Positions 22,143 to 33,839 of a stretch of 64,000 nucleotides of DNA are shown here, piece after piece (within the stretch, counting starts at the first letter, position 1; every line of letters starts with the position of its first letter). The stretch covers positions 620,001 to 684,000 of the forward strand of contig VWND01000012.1 in the NCBI GenBank assembly GCA_009599575.1. The letters run 5' to 3'. The DNA comes from Blumeriella jaapii. Taxonomy: Eukaryota > Ascomycota > Leotiomycetes > Helotiales > Drepanopezizaceae. The notes below the pieces were generated by a model. That model did no database searches, had not been told where the DNA came from, and saw only the letters and a program-made list of their open reading frames with translations. The translations under genes were made by a program, and so were the position numbers.

Positions 22143-24521
22143 ATGTCCTCTAATCCCGAAAATCAACACAACGAGAGAGACATGGACGAGGATGAGCTTC
22201 CGAACGATGCCTTCATCCAGAGTCTACTGCATCGCCACCGGGAAGCTGGAGATGGAGGCGAGGACGGGGTGGACTTGGAGTACGAAGAGATGGAAGAAGA
22301 AGAAGAAGAAGAAGGAGAAGAAGAAGAAGAAGGAGAAGAAGAAGAAGAAGAAGAAGAAGAAGAAGAAGAAGACGACGACGACGACGATGACGGTAAAAGA
22401 TGTTCCCTTTGCTCGAACATTAAGCTCTAGTGGGAGCTGACGTGCGGCCCCAGGTGACGAGGACATAGAATTCGAGGAGGTCGAGGTCGAGGTCGAAGTG
22501 GACGCCGACGACCTCGACGGAGCGGTTGGAGGAGGTGACCCAGGACCGGCGGATGAAGGGGTCTTACTTCGTGAGCCACACTTCTACGCATTCTTACAGA
22601 ACCTCTTGCTCATCATCTTGGGACTCACAGTCGCTCGTCAGCGGCGACTCTTGCACATACTCCGGAATACGCAGTTCGGTAGGCTTCTCCGAATTTCCGA
22701 TGCCGGTCTGGAGGATGAAGATGACGACGATGCAGACTTCAACCCAAACCGGGGGTCGAGACGCCGCAGACGGATTTTAGATCCTGATCGATTTCCGAAG
22801 GTGCCGTCGGAGAAAGGGGCAGAGCTGATGAACTCGGGGGCATTTGGCGCGGATCCAGCATACTCGGTTACGTCGAATGACAGGAACAGTCTTGGAAAGA
22901 AGAAGAAGCTCGCACTACGCATCCTGGAACGAGAATTGGCAATTCAAAGTCCAGCCCGGCAAAAGCTCAACCAAAGGCTCATGGCCCAGGTAAAACTTGC
23001 GGCAGAGATTGTGATGGAAGTACGCTGACATCGATCTAGGATATGATCCCTGCCTCGAATGCCGACATGATCATCCATTACAATCAACCGGTCTACTCGG
23101 GCCAGTTCTCGGATGACGGAAACTTCTTCTTTTCCGCCAACAAGGATTTCAAAGTTCGCATGTACGACACCTCGAACCCATACAAGTGGAGATACTACAA
23201 AACCGTGCAATATCCCATGGGACAGTGGACTCTCACCGATGCCTCTCTAAGTCCCGATAACAGATACCTAGCGTATACATCCATTCAGAGCCAAGTGTGT
23301 CTTGCACCGACCGATCCGAATGATGGTGGAGACCCTTATGTCCTGGACCTATCGATTACAAGCGAAGGGGATCGTGGAGCTGATGCCGAATATGCAAGGC
23401 GGCTCTATGGCACACATTATCGATCTTTTGGCATCTGGACGATTCGCTACTCCGGGGATGGGCGACGGCTGGTAGCTGGCACGACAGGAGGCTCTGTGGT
23501 GGTTTATGATATCGAGTCGCGCAAACAGTTGCACCGAATTTTTGGACATGATGACGATGTCAATGCGGTGTGTTTTGCTGACAAGTCTTCGCCACACATT
23601 CTCTATTCTGGGTCAGATGATACCACCCTCAAGGTCTGGGACACGCGGAGTATGGGAGACAGTCGTGCCGCAGGGGCCTTTGTTGGTCATATCGAAGGTC
23701 TCACCTACATCGATAGCAAAGGAGACGGCCGTAGGTGATCTCTCTCTCCCTTTGATTGATCACGCTTAGCTTATTATACAGGATACATTCTCAGCAACGG
23801 CAAAGACCAGAGCATGAAGCTTTGGGATTTGCGCATGGTGATGCCCTCGAGCAAATTCGAAGAGATCAAGCCGCGCCGGCGCGTGAACAACGAGGAGCAC
23901 TTCGACTACCGCTGGGGCGCCTACGACCCAGATGACTGGTACCAAGACCCAGACGACAACTCCGTCGTCACCTTCCGTGGCCACAAAGTCCTGCGCACTC
24001 TGATCCGCTGCCACTTCTCCCCTCCCGCCAGCACCAACTCACGATACGTGTACTCCGGCAGCGAAGACGGCAAGGTCTACATCTACAACATGGACGCGAC
24101 GCTTGCCGGCACGATTGATGTCTACGGCGCCACGCGTAACACGCGGCCACGAGCTCTGCACCACGAGTGGGCCGATGTGGATGATGGCGCGCCGTGGAGG
24201 ACGTGTGTGCGAGATGCGAGTTGGCACCCCAACGCGCCGATGATCGTGGCCTCGGCGTGGAACGGGTATGGCTTGTCGAACGGGACTTGCACGGTGCATT
24301 CATGGAACGACGGAGCCGACGACGAAGCCGAGCCCAAGATGGGCCTGCGCGTCAACGAGAAACTGGAGGCGGATCCGGACTATCACCGCTCGGCGGGCTT
24401 GTCCCGGCAGGAGAGGCTGGACAGACAGAGGATGAGGTTTGCGCACGGGCATCCCGACACTGATGGCGAAGATGATCTCAGTGATCCTGGGCCATATGAT
24501 ACTGATGGGGATTTGATGTGA
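22143..24521 (+). CDS. LEC14B/DCAF11-like WD40 protein, 738 aa
   Basis: Exons: 22143-22392, 22454-22989, 23040-23730, 23782-24521. Introns are 61, 50 and 51 bp, and 2217 nt keep frame. The start MSSNPENQ was chosen over an upstream in-frame ATG because it opens the acidic N-terminus. Residues ~50-83 are an almost pure Glu/Asp run from a GAA microsatellite. WD40 repeats fill about residues 276-665 (GQFSDDGNFFFSANKDFKVR, ILYSGSDDTTLKVWDTRS, ILSNGKDQSMKLWDLR, YVYSGSEDGKVYIYN). The family (plant LEC14B, animal DCAF11/WDR23) supplies substrate receptors for CUL4-DDB1 ubiquitin ligases, so a similar adaptor role is inferred. A hydrophobic stretch at about nt 22580-22635 is unlike the family and could hide a missed intron. 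Confidence 0.85.
22297..22375 (+). repeat. GAA microsatellite encoding a polyglutamate run
   Basis: Near-perfect GAA units with two GGA interruptions code for the Glu run and pass into GAC units coding for Asp. The run lies in exon 1 of the WD40 gene, and its length is likely variable between strains. Confidence 0.85.
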
Positions 24522-25274
24522 AATCCAGGGGCATCTCGAGAACATGGAGCTGGCGGTATAGTACAGTACGGTGATTAGGGACGAGTGACTGTATCATGGC
24601 GCTCTGGCGCAGCGCGGGCGGAAGGGACTGGATGGTGCTGAGGTGTACATTCTTTCTATCTGGTGGGAATGAAGATGCGATTCCACTCCGCATCTGCCCG
24701 CCGACTGCTGAAATGATGACGAAGACGGTGCGAGTGTAAGGGTTTTATTGACGCTGACATCCAGCAGAGCTTCACTTGAGTTTTCCTCGAGGGAACGCCA
24801 ACCTCAAGTCTCGTTTTTTTCCTTTGATTTTTCAAGGCGGTGCTGTACTTCATTCAGGTACATACAGTACAGTACTGCAAGACCTACTTACACTAGGTAC
24901 ATACTGAATTATTTATATTTCTACTTGCCCACCCACTTTCCATCTCAGTCGCGCGTTCTGAAGATGGAAGGGACGGATTCATATGCCTATAATCGACATG
25001 TTATCAATTGCGATGTGCAACAAAATGCTGCGTCTTTTGTTTATATATGTACGTAAACAATTATAACATAAATGTATGTGTGTGTGTGTTTGTGGATATG
25101 GGTGTGTAGATAGATATGGCGCGCATTCCCCGGAGAGAAGAAGGGAGAAGGAGCAGAGTCGGATGGTGCGACGTGCAACAAAAGCCGAGGCTTGGCGCGC
25201 TCCTGGTTCGCTTGCTCGCTTGCTCGCTTGCAGTGAGGTGGTACTGTACCTGTGTACATACCTACAGTAGGTAG
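24522..25274. other. Gene-free edge before the transposon nest
   Basis: It contains a TG dinucleotide run at about 25076-25090, CTTGCTCG triplication near 25.2 kb, TACAGTAC-type palindromes near 24.87 kb and a GTAGG triplet just before the LTR. No coding sequence is supported. Confidence 0.5.
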
Positions 25275-25279
25275 GTAGG

Positions 25280-25411
25280 TGTTGTGGCCTGAGGCTTCAA
25301 GCGAGACTAAGGGCACGGACCCGCACAATTTGTACTTAAACTTTTCTGAGACTTCCATTTTTTTAGAATAATACATTTCCGATTTCAAAAACTACCTTGT
25401 TCCATTTTTTT
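25280..25411 (+). repeat. 5' LTR of element A
   Basis: 132 bp beginning TGTTGTGGCCTGAGG and ending CCATTTTTTT. It aligns end to end with 46696-46827, with differences that are mostly C/T or G/A transitions. GTAGG precedes it directly. Confidence 0.92.
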
Positions 25412-25434
25412 GGCGACCGACGCAAGGATTCGAA
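25411..25434 (+). other. Primer-binding site of element A
   Basis: Directly after the LTR is TGGCGACCGACGCAAGGA followed by TTCGAA. Its complement reads as a tRNA 3' end: a TTCGAA T-loop, acceptor strand and terminal CCA. The tRNA identity was not determined. Confidence 0.75.
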
Positions 25435-25919
25435 TATAAAACTTTTAACTTTTTTTTTTTATTGCAAAAACAATTGCTTTTTTTTGCATACATATTCGAC
25501 TATTAATATAATATCAAAGATACGATAGAAAAAAAAACAAAGATTTTATTAAAACCCTTTTGAAATTGTGTGAATAAGCATCTGACTTACTTATATAAAA
25601 AGAAAAAAACCTGCTAAACGCAACTTAAAAAAAAAGAGCTTTCCATTTAGAAACTTCAGAAAAAAAAAAATTATAACACAAAAGTTATTACCCGAAACAT
25701 CCGCGAAAATACCGACTTTTAAAAGCAGAAAGGAAAATACGAAAAGACTCGTGTTAGCAATAGTAATATATTTGAAAGAAAAATTGTTAATTATAAGAAA
25801 AAAAAAGGATTTAACAAAAAAAAAAGGATTTATCGTTATTATATATATTATTATAATATTCATTAATAATATATTAGAAAACATTATTAATTAGCACCAT
25901 ATTTACTTTAGTTTTTAAT

Positions 25920-26935
25920 ATGTTATTAATTATGCCGGTATTATTTTTACTTAGGTTTGATAAGTTAAATAATTTTACGGGCGATATATCTGTTGAAAAA
26001 TGGCTTAACCGTTTGGATTATAATTTTAAAATCTTCGGGTTTTTTAATTTCGAATCTGCTTTATACTTACGTGTAATTGCTATTTTGTTTAAAAATGAAT
26101 TATCAAAATTGTTTAGATTTAATTATAAAATAAATAGCATTTTAGCGAACAAATCGAATTGTTTTAAAATGAAAAAAACAAAAAGTTATTAATTAGTTTA
26201 AAAACTTAGTATTTAGCTGACCAAAACCCGGTAGGAAAAATTAATGCTAATAATAAAATCGGAGAATTAGCTTAAAAGAAAAATAAGACATTAATATAAT
26301 ATTATTTACGAACAGTTATATTATTAAAAAAACTAAATGCGAAAAATATAAAAAAATCCATATTAAATAATGCTTTTTTACCAGATTTTCACTAAACGGA
26401 TATAAATCGGCATTTCCTTAAAATCGTTACCAAAGCTTTTATAATCGGTATCAAAAATGAAAAACTATAATTATATGCATTTAATACTAACGTCCTTTTA
26501 TACTTATGCTTATAAAAAGCATATAAGATATTATTATTTTCCGAAACCGCATTAAAAACCAAAAACCAAGTTTTCTTATTTATTAAATAAAAGCGCTACG
26601 TTAAAAGCTTAAAAAAAATAATGAAAAAAAAAAAAATCCGAAATGCTTGCCTCTATTGCATTAGTATTATATATAAATAAAAATTATATTATTTATTTCT
26701 AAAATTAATTAATAGTTTTTTCTTAAGTCGTACGATTTGCATAAATCGTTTTTTCATAAAATGCCCGCTAATAAAATATATAATACCAAATAATCAATTT
26801 TTAATAACAGTTATTATAATAACAATTTAATAACTAAAAAGATCGACGTTCTAGAAACTATAATAATAGCAATAATCAAAACATTCGAAATTTTTAATTA
26901 TTACAACAACGTTTAACCGTATTTTTAAAACTTGC
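25920..26935 (+). pseudogene. Element A gag, 5' part, RIP-broken
   Basis: The readable piece at 25920-26192 contains FTGDISVEKWLNRLDYNFKI, the usual start of a gypsy gag (G-D-x-x-x-E-K-W-L). Downstream, the frame is cut by stops until element B interrupts it at 26941. Confidence 0.7.
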
Positions 26936-26940
26936 ATTTG

Positions 26941-27113
26941 TGTAAGGGAATGAAACGTCAGTTCGTTGGTCACGTGGTCCGAAGGTCACGTTGTTGTCAC
27001 GTAACATCGGAGCCCGCACATATTGTATCTTAAACTTCGCGACACCTTTAACTTAGAACCTCGTAGTTAATGCAATTTATTTACGAACCTTCTGCTCGTT
27101 CGCATTTTTAATA
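26941..27113 (+). repeat. 5' LTR of element B
   Basis: It starts TGTAAGGGAATGAAACGTCA and ends CATTTTTAATA. The same end in the 3' LTR reads CACCCCTGACA, so each mismatch over these 11 bases is a C-to-T or G-to-A change. Confidence 0.92.
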
Positions 27114-28719
27114 TATTAACTACCAAATCTTTTTAATACTTTTATTTCAGCCTTCGAGCTGAAAAAGCCTGCCAATTCTGTTTTGCTTTTGCGTATACAA
27201 AAAATTAATAAATTTTATCGCGATAATAACTTTTACGATTTTTTAAAAATAATTTTTACGATACGAAACTACGAAACGACAACTTTTTCTGATATAAAAC
27301 CTATATTTAAAAAACCCCGTTCTGCTTTTGCTTATATTTCGGAATAAAATATATTTTACGTTTTTTTTTTAACCAGTTATATCGGACCATTTTAAATTGT
27401 CGAAATCTTTTAATTATTTTATTTTAAAGCATTTTGAATACTCCGACCAAATCGTCGCCGCTCTGATCGCTAATACGAAAGCTTGCTTTTAAGAAATTTT
27501 CGATATTTTCGCTTACGCGGTAAAACAGAACGATATAATAGTATTATTTAAAGCTAAATTAAATGATTTCGCTTAGAAACTGGATATTTAAACGGTATAT
27601 AATATTAGAAAAAAAAAGCTTTTTAAAAAAAAGTGATTTAAAATCGCGAAGCCGAGCTTGCTAATTTCCGAAAATAAGCTTTTATTAATTAAAATATACC
27701 GAATATTTTAAACGCAAAAAAAAAAAACATTTGTTTTTTCCGATTCCGATAAATTTATAAATTCGGATGGCATTAGCAACGTTACGAAGCATTTTACTAT
27801 TTTTTTTTAAAATATGATTTTAAAATTTCGTTTTAATTAAAATTAATATACGACCGAATAAAATCGCATAAATAACTTTTTTTTTTTTTTCCGCTTTTCC
27901 GATATAATCAAAAGCGTTTTACAAAAAGGTTTACGTACGAACGGCACTTTTTTTTATTTGATTATTGTAAAAATAATTTAAATTTTTTAATAATCGTTCG
28001 GTGTTTTTAATTAATAAGCAGATGCATTTAAAAGAATTTTATTTTTTAAATAAAATAATCAATTTCTGTTTATTTTCTTTTTTATTTGGCTGAAAATTAA
28101 AAGTTATATTAAATTTAATAACGAAGCCGCTATCGTTATTTTGCGCGAAGCTTTTTATTTTAATATAATTATTCGTTTGTCGTATATTAATCTTTTCGAT
28201 TTAAAAACCGATTTTATTAGTTTTTGCGTTTAAATGCGCGAAACCGATATCGTTTTTCGATAATTGAATTTTAATTATTATAAAACCGGAGGCCGCAATA
28301 CGAAAATCATTTTTTCCGCTTTTATATTTAAAACTGTTATTACGATTATTATTTAAAGCGATCTTATAAATCTTAGCGCTATTTAAACCAAAGCATTTAT
28401 ATAAATCGCAGCTGATATAATAAAAAACAAACGCTTAATCGGTAACGCCGAAAAGCTAGCTCGCCGAATTTATTTTTTTTTGCTAATAACTTTTGCTTAT
28501 AATATGCCAGCGATAAACACCGAGCTGCTAATTGTCCCGATTTTTTTTGGATTAAAAAGGCTAAAGCCGAAGCAAAAAAGTCGGGAAACTGATTGTTTTT
28601 AATAATTATTACTATCAGAAACTTTTAAAAAATAAATTAGAGTTATTTGCTTTAAATAGCGTTCCGGAATTACATTTAGTATTGCTTTGTATTATAACTG
28701 CTAATAGTATATATATTAA

Positions 28720-31700
28720 AATTTATTTTTTGAACGATTCCGGAGCTATCGATAATTTTATTAATTATGCTTTTATGTAATATTACGAATTAACCTTTGT
28801 TTTATTTATTAATCCACGTAAACTTACCGTGGTTAACGAACGTTTTTTTATTTACGGCGACGTTATTTATTAAGTTTTTTTTTAAATTAATATCGCTCGC
28901 TATACCGAACGAGTTACAGCTTTTATTATAACACTTGGAAAATACGATTTTATTTTGGGCAAATCTTGGTTTAAAACATATAATTTTCATATTAATTGAA
29001 TTACGAATATTCTTTGCTTTAATTCAGACTTTTGCCGTTCGAATTATTTATTTCAGAACTTTTATTAATTGGCTGTTTTAGGCTTAATTCAAAAACGTTA
29101 TTTTTACAAATTAATCGTTTAATCAGCTTTTTTTCGCCGTACAGAAGCTGCTGCTTTTAATATTTTATTTTTTTAGCTCGGAGTCGAGATATTTTCAGTC
29201 TTATTATACGAAATCGATTAACGTTTATAGAAATTCGGCGCTATAATTAAAAACGATTTTAATTTTGCATTTTCAGAAATAAATCAGTTACGATAAAAAC
29301 TTTTTTAAGCTAAACGATAATATTTATTAGCTGAATTCTACTTCGCTGAAACCTTTTTGAAAAATATTCGTTTAGTCTTTTAAATCAAATTATTAATCGA
29401 TTTTCGAATAAAACTTTTTTAATATTATTATTATTATTTGGCCGCTTTCGATTTTATTAAAATTAATAAATTTGCGTTTTATAAAAAAAGCGTTGATTAT
29501 ACGATAAAATTTCGTTTTAACGCAATATTTCCATACGGTTTTTTATATAATATATTAGTTGACGAACTTTAAGTTTTACGTAAGTTTCTAAAGGAAAACC
29601 TCGAGAAAAGTTGGATTCGAGCTAGCTTTTTTTCCGCCGCTTTTCCAGTTTTATTTACGAAAAAATTAAAAAGCGGATTACGTTTTTGCGTCGATTACAA
29701 AACTTTTAACGTTATAATAATTAAAAACCGGTATTTTCTGCTATTAGTTTAAAAAACACTTTTTCGATTAAGTAAAGCGAAGTTTTATATTAAACTTAAC
29801 GTTTTTGCCGCTTTTAATAAAATTCGAATAAAAAAGGGCCATAAATGGCTTATTGCGTTTAATACGAGATACGGTTTATTCGAATCGTTGGTTATGCTTT
29901 TCGGTTTATACAACGCTTTTGCCATTTTTTAATTCCGTATAAACGATATTTTACGATTTTATTTAAATATTTTTTGCATAGCTTATATAAACGATATTTT
30001 AATTTATTTAAACGATTTTTAAAAATATAAAAAACACGTTAACTTCGTTTTTTAAGCTTTTTCCGACGCTGGTCTGCAATTAAATATAAAAAAATACGAA
30101 TTTGAAATTTAAAAAGTCGTTTATTTAAAAATAATTATTTTTATTATTAAAGTTAAAATGAATCTTAAGAAATTGGAAGCTATTATTAGCTGAATCTTTC
30201 CATTTAACGTCAAAAACGTATAAGCGTTTTTAGGTTTTGCAAATTTTTATCGACGCTTTATTAAAGATTTTTTTCGCATCGTTATTTTTTTGGTAAATCT
30301 GACGAAAAAAAATATTAAATAAGATTTTAATAATAATTGTATTAAAGCTTTCGAATTTTTTAAATCAGCTTTTATTATTGCATTTATATTATTTTATTTC
30401 AATTCTGATAAAAAAGTTTTCGTTAAAACCGACGCTTTTAATTACGTTTTTTTAGAAATCTTTTTTTAAAAAAACGATATAAAAATGCTTTATCCAATCG
30501 CTTTTATATTAAAAAAGTTCGATTTAGCCGAATGCAATTACGAGATTTATAATAAAAAACTTTTTGCTATTGTACGTTGTTTCGAAGGTTGGCGAGCCGA
30601 ATTACAAAAAGCTGCTTATTTAATTCGTATATTTACAGACCATCGAAACCTGAAATATTTTATAATAATTAAATAATTTAACCGACGTTAAATACGCTGA
30701 AACGAGTTTTTAGTTGGTTTTGATTTCGTAATTATATTTAAACCTGGAAAATAAAATAGCAAATCTGATTTTTTAACTCGACGTTTTTAAAATCTCCCCT
30801 AAAACTTTTCAAACGAAAAAATCCAGTTCCAAAACCAAGCTTTCACAAAAAGTATTATTTAACTGAAGTTTTAAACGTTAAAGTTTTAAACGCTTTTCTA
30901 GCTTTATTTAAACAAATACCCGAAACAAACGACGAAAAGCTTTCACGATTATTAAACGAATATTATTTTACTAATAAATTATAAATTGCTACCAAAAAAA
31001 AAATGCTTAAATTAAAAAGTATTTCGAAATCAAAAAACTTACAACTTTCCGAATATTTTATACGCAATAATAAATTGTATTTTCGAAACCGATTATACGT
31101 TCCAAACATACCGAATTTGGATATTTTTATTCGCATTTGGCTTTTGCAAATGGCTTATGATTTAATAAAAACAGGCTATTCCGGAAAAAACAAATTGTAC
31201 GAAATTATTAGCAGAAATTATTATTAGCTATTAATTTCTAAAAATTGCAAAAGATTTATGCGCAATTGCAACGGCTGTTTTCGCAATACAAGCATTAATC
31301 AACGCTACCAAAGACTTTTTAAATTTTTGTCTATTTTTTTACGCCGTTGGAGCCATATATTAATCGATTTTATAAGTTTTTTTTTCGTAAAAAAGCATAA
31401 AAGTCGAAATAATCTAATTATAATAATAATATATCGCTTTATCAAAAAACGATATTATATAATCTGCTATTTTATTATAAAAGCGTTAGATTTAGCCAAG
31501 CTGTTTTATAAAAATATCTGGCGCTTATATAGCCTTTCCGATTTTGTAATTTTAAACCGAAGCTTTTTGTTCGTTTTATAATTCTGAAAAGTTATTAATT
31601 ACCGTTTCGAAACTAATATTACGCTATTTATTAATTTTTATTTCGAAACAAATAGCCAAACCGAAAACGCAAACGCTTATTTATTTTTTTATTTAAAACA

Positions 31701-32480
31701 ATTTATTAAATACGCTTAAAAAGATTGGGAAAACTGGCTTTTTCTAGCCGAATTCGCAGCAAATAACGCTGTAAACGCTTTTATCGGAATCTTTTTTTTT
31801 ACGCTAATAAAAGCTTTTATTTCCGATTAAGCTTTTTTTTACCCAAATTTATTCTAGCCTCGACTTTTCGCACGTTACAAATGGCAGACGCAAAAAAAAA
31901 ACGATTTTGCAAATAAAATAAAAAAAATAAAACTATTATTACGCACAAATCTGATTTCAGCGCTGGCCGACCAAAAACACTATTTTAATCGATACCGTCA
32001 ACCAGCTTCTGCTTACCGAATAAGAAACAGCGTGTTTTTTAATAAGCGCAATATTATTTTTATCAAATTAATTAAAAAGCTCGATAATAAGTTTTACGGT
32101 TTTTATAAAATCGCCGAAGTTTTAAGCTTTTATAATTATAAATTAAAACTATTTTTCGAGCAAAGATTATTATATTCCGTTTTTTATATCAATTTGCTTA
32201 AATTTGCTTACAACGATTCTTTTTCAAAACAGGAAAACCTTTCCTTACCATTTGTTTTTATCGACGCCGACGGCAGCTTGCTATAGGCTATAAACGCTAT
32301 TTTCGATTTTAAACGAAATCCTAACTTTTTTTATTTTATATAATAGCGCGGCTATAACGCCGAAGACTAGTTTTAAAAACTATTAAAAAACGTTATTAAC
32401 GCATATAATTTTATAACTGAATTCGCTATACGTTTTTTTTAAAAATCTTATCCGACCAAAGCAAAACTGGCTAAAACTAA
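28720..32480 (+). pseudogene. Element B pol polyprotein, RIP-broken
   Basis: The protease region retains DSGAIDNFINYAF and LGKYDFILGKSWF. RT retains RYGLFESLVMLFGLYNAFAI. RNase H has FDLAECNYEIYNKKLFAIVR and TDHRNLKYF. The integrase N-terminus has YFRNRLYVPNIPNLDIF and GYSGKNKLYEIISRNYYW-like sequence at 31.07-31.23 kb. The chromodomain has WRGYNAED. Many CAA, CAG and CGA codons read as TAA, TAG or TGA, so no product is expected. Confidence 0.88.
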
Positions 32481-32782
32481 AATTACTAATAAAAAACGTG
32501 CCAAATCGACGAATAACGAAAACGAGCTTTTATTATTAAAAAAAGCTTTTACAACCGTCACTAAATATAAAAAGACTGCTATCAATTCCCTTTTTATTAC
32601 AAGGAAATCAATTGTTTTGCTTCCGAAATTAAAAAAGCCTGCCTTTTTTTTTATCACTTTTTTTATTATTCCAGCTAAACCTCGTATTCGTTTACAAAAA
32701 CGCTTCGCGAACGAAGCTCGATTTATAGAAGTAGATTCCGACGACGAAGAAATTAAATAAAAAAATAGGAAAAAAAACCATA

Positions 32783-32955
32783 TGTAAAGGGATAAAACGT
32801 CAGTTCGTTAGTTACGTAGTCCGAAGGTCACGTTGTTATCACGTGACATCGGAGCCCGCACACATTGTATCTTAGATTTCGCGACACCTCTAACTTAGAA
32901 CCTCGTAGTTAATGCAATTCATTTACGAACCTTCTGCTCGTTCGCACCCCTGACA
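32783..32955 (+). repeat. 3' LTR of element B
   Basis: 173 bp beginning TGTAAAGGGATAAAACGTCA and ending CCCCTGACA, with intact TG..CA termini. It is followed by ATTTG, matching the left flank. Confidence 0.92.
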
Positions 32956-33839
32956 ATTTGAATCCAAAAACCTTTTTATTAATAAATCACGCTAATACGA
33001 CAAAAATAAAAATGGACTTTTTTGTGTCGGATATAATTAATATAATTATATTAAATTAAAATGCATTAATATTTGGCTGATAAACTAAAAAAAAGCCTAT
33101 TTTATTGCTATTTTTTATTTAAATCGATCTGTTTTCGCTAATATGCTTAAGATTATAAATAAATTTTAAACAAAAATAATTAATTTACACCAGGATTTAT
33201 TATTGCTATTATCAGACTTAGCAACACTTATTATATTATTTTATTAAAATCAGAAAAACATTTGCATAAGCTTTTTTTAATACGCAAGTAGCCGAAATGC
33301 TTCAATTAAAAACGAACTTTTTTTTAATCAAAACTTTAATTTTAAAGCATTAAAAATAAAAAATAATCTGATGTATCGAATAAAAAATAACGAAAATTTA
33401 TTTTTTTCAGAAAGCATTTATTTGAACGTTTTTATAGCTATCCGAGTAAAAAAAAAAACAGAAAATGGCTGTATTTTTAAAAAATATAAATATTATTAAC
33501 CAAGTTTTCGTTTTTAGAAAAATTAATAATGCTTTTATTGCTTCCGTAGCCTTTGTTACGAAAAAGCTTCGAAAGCTACGAAATATTATAGGTCGAGCAG
33601 GAAAAGGTCCTATTAATTACAAGAACCTGGCAATCAAATTTGAAATCATAATTAACCTTTTTGAATTGTTTCAATTATCATCAGAAATCTTAAAATAATT
33701 CCGAAAGCTTAGTATTAAACGAAATAACCGAAAAACCAAAAAAAATGTTAATATTATTTTAATTATTATTATTATATCAGCTATATTATTTGCAATACGA
33801 CCAATTGCAATTAAATCTTTTGTTCAAATTATATTTTAT

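Larger units (their letters stand above)
26941..32955 (+). mobile_element. Ty3/gypsy chromovirus B inside element A
   Basis: Two 173 bp LTRs (26941-27113, 32783-32955) are flanked by ATTTG on both sides (26936-26940, 32956-32960). The total length is 6015 bp. Ignoring stops, the order is gag (27.4-28.6 kb), protease (about 28.72-28.99 kb), RT (about 29.4-30.1 kb), RNase H (30.36-30.67 kb), integrase (31.0-31.9 kb) and a chromodomain (about 32.28-32.46 kb). This is the arrangement of chromoviruses. It split the gag region of A, so it is younger than A. Confidence 0.92.

Noticed and set aside
22163..22420. Poly-Ser minus-strand ORF
   Set aside because: It is the reverse of the GAA/GAC microsatellite in the WD40 gene.
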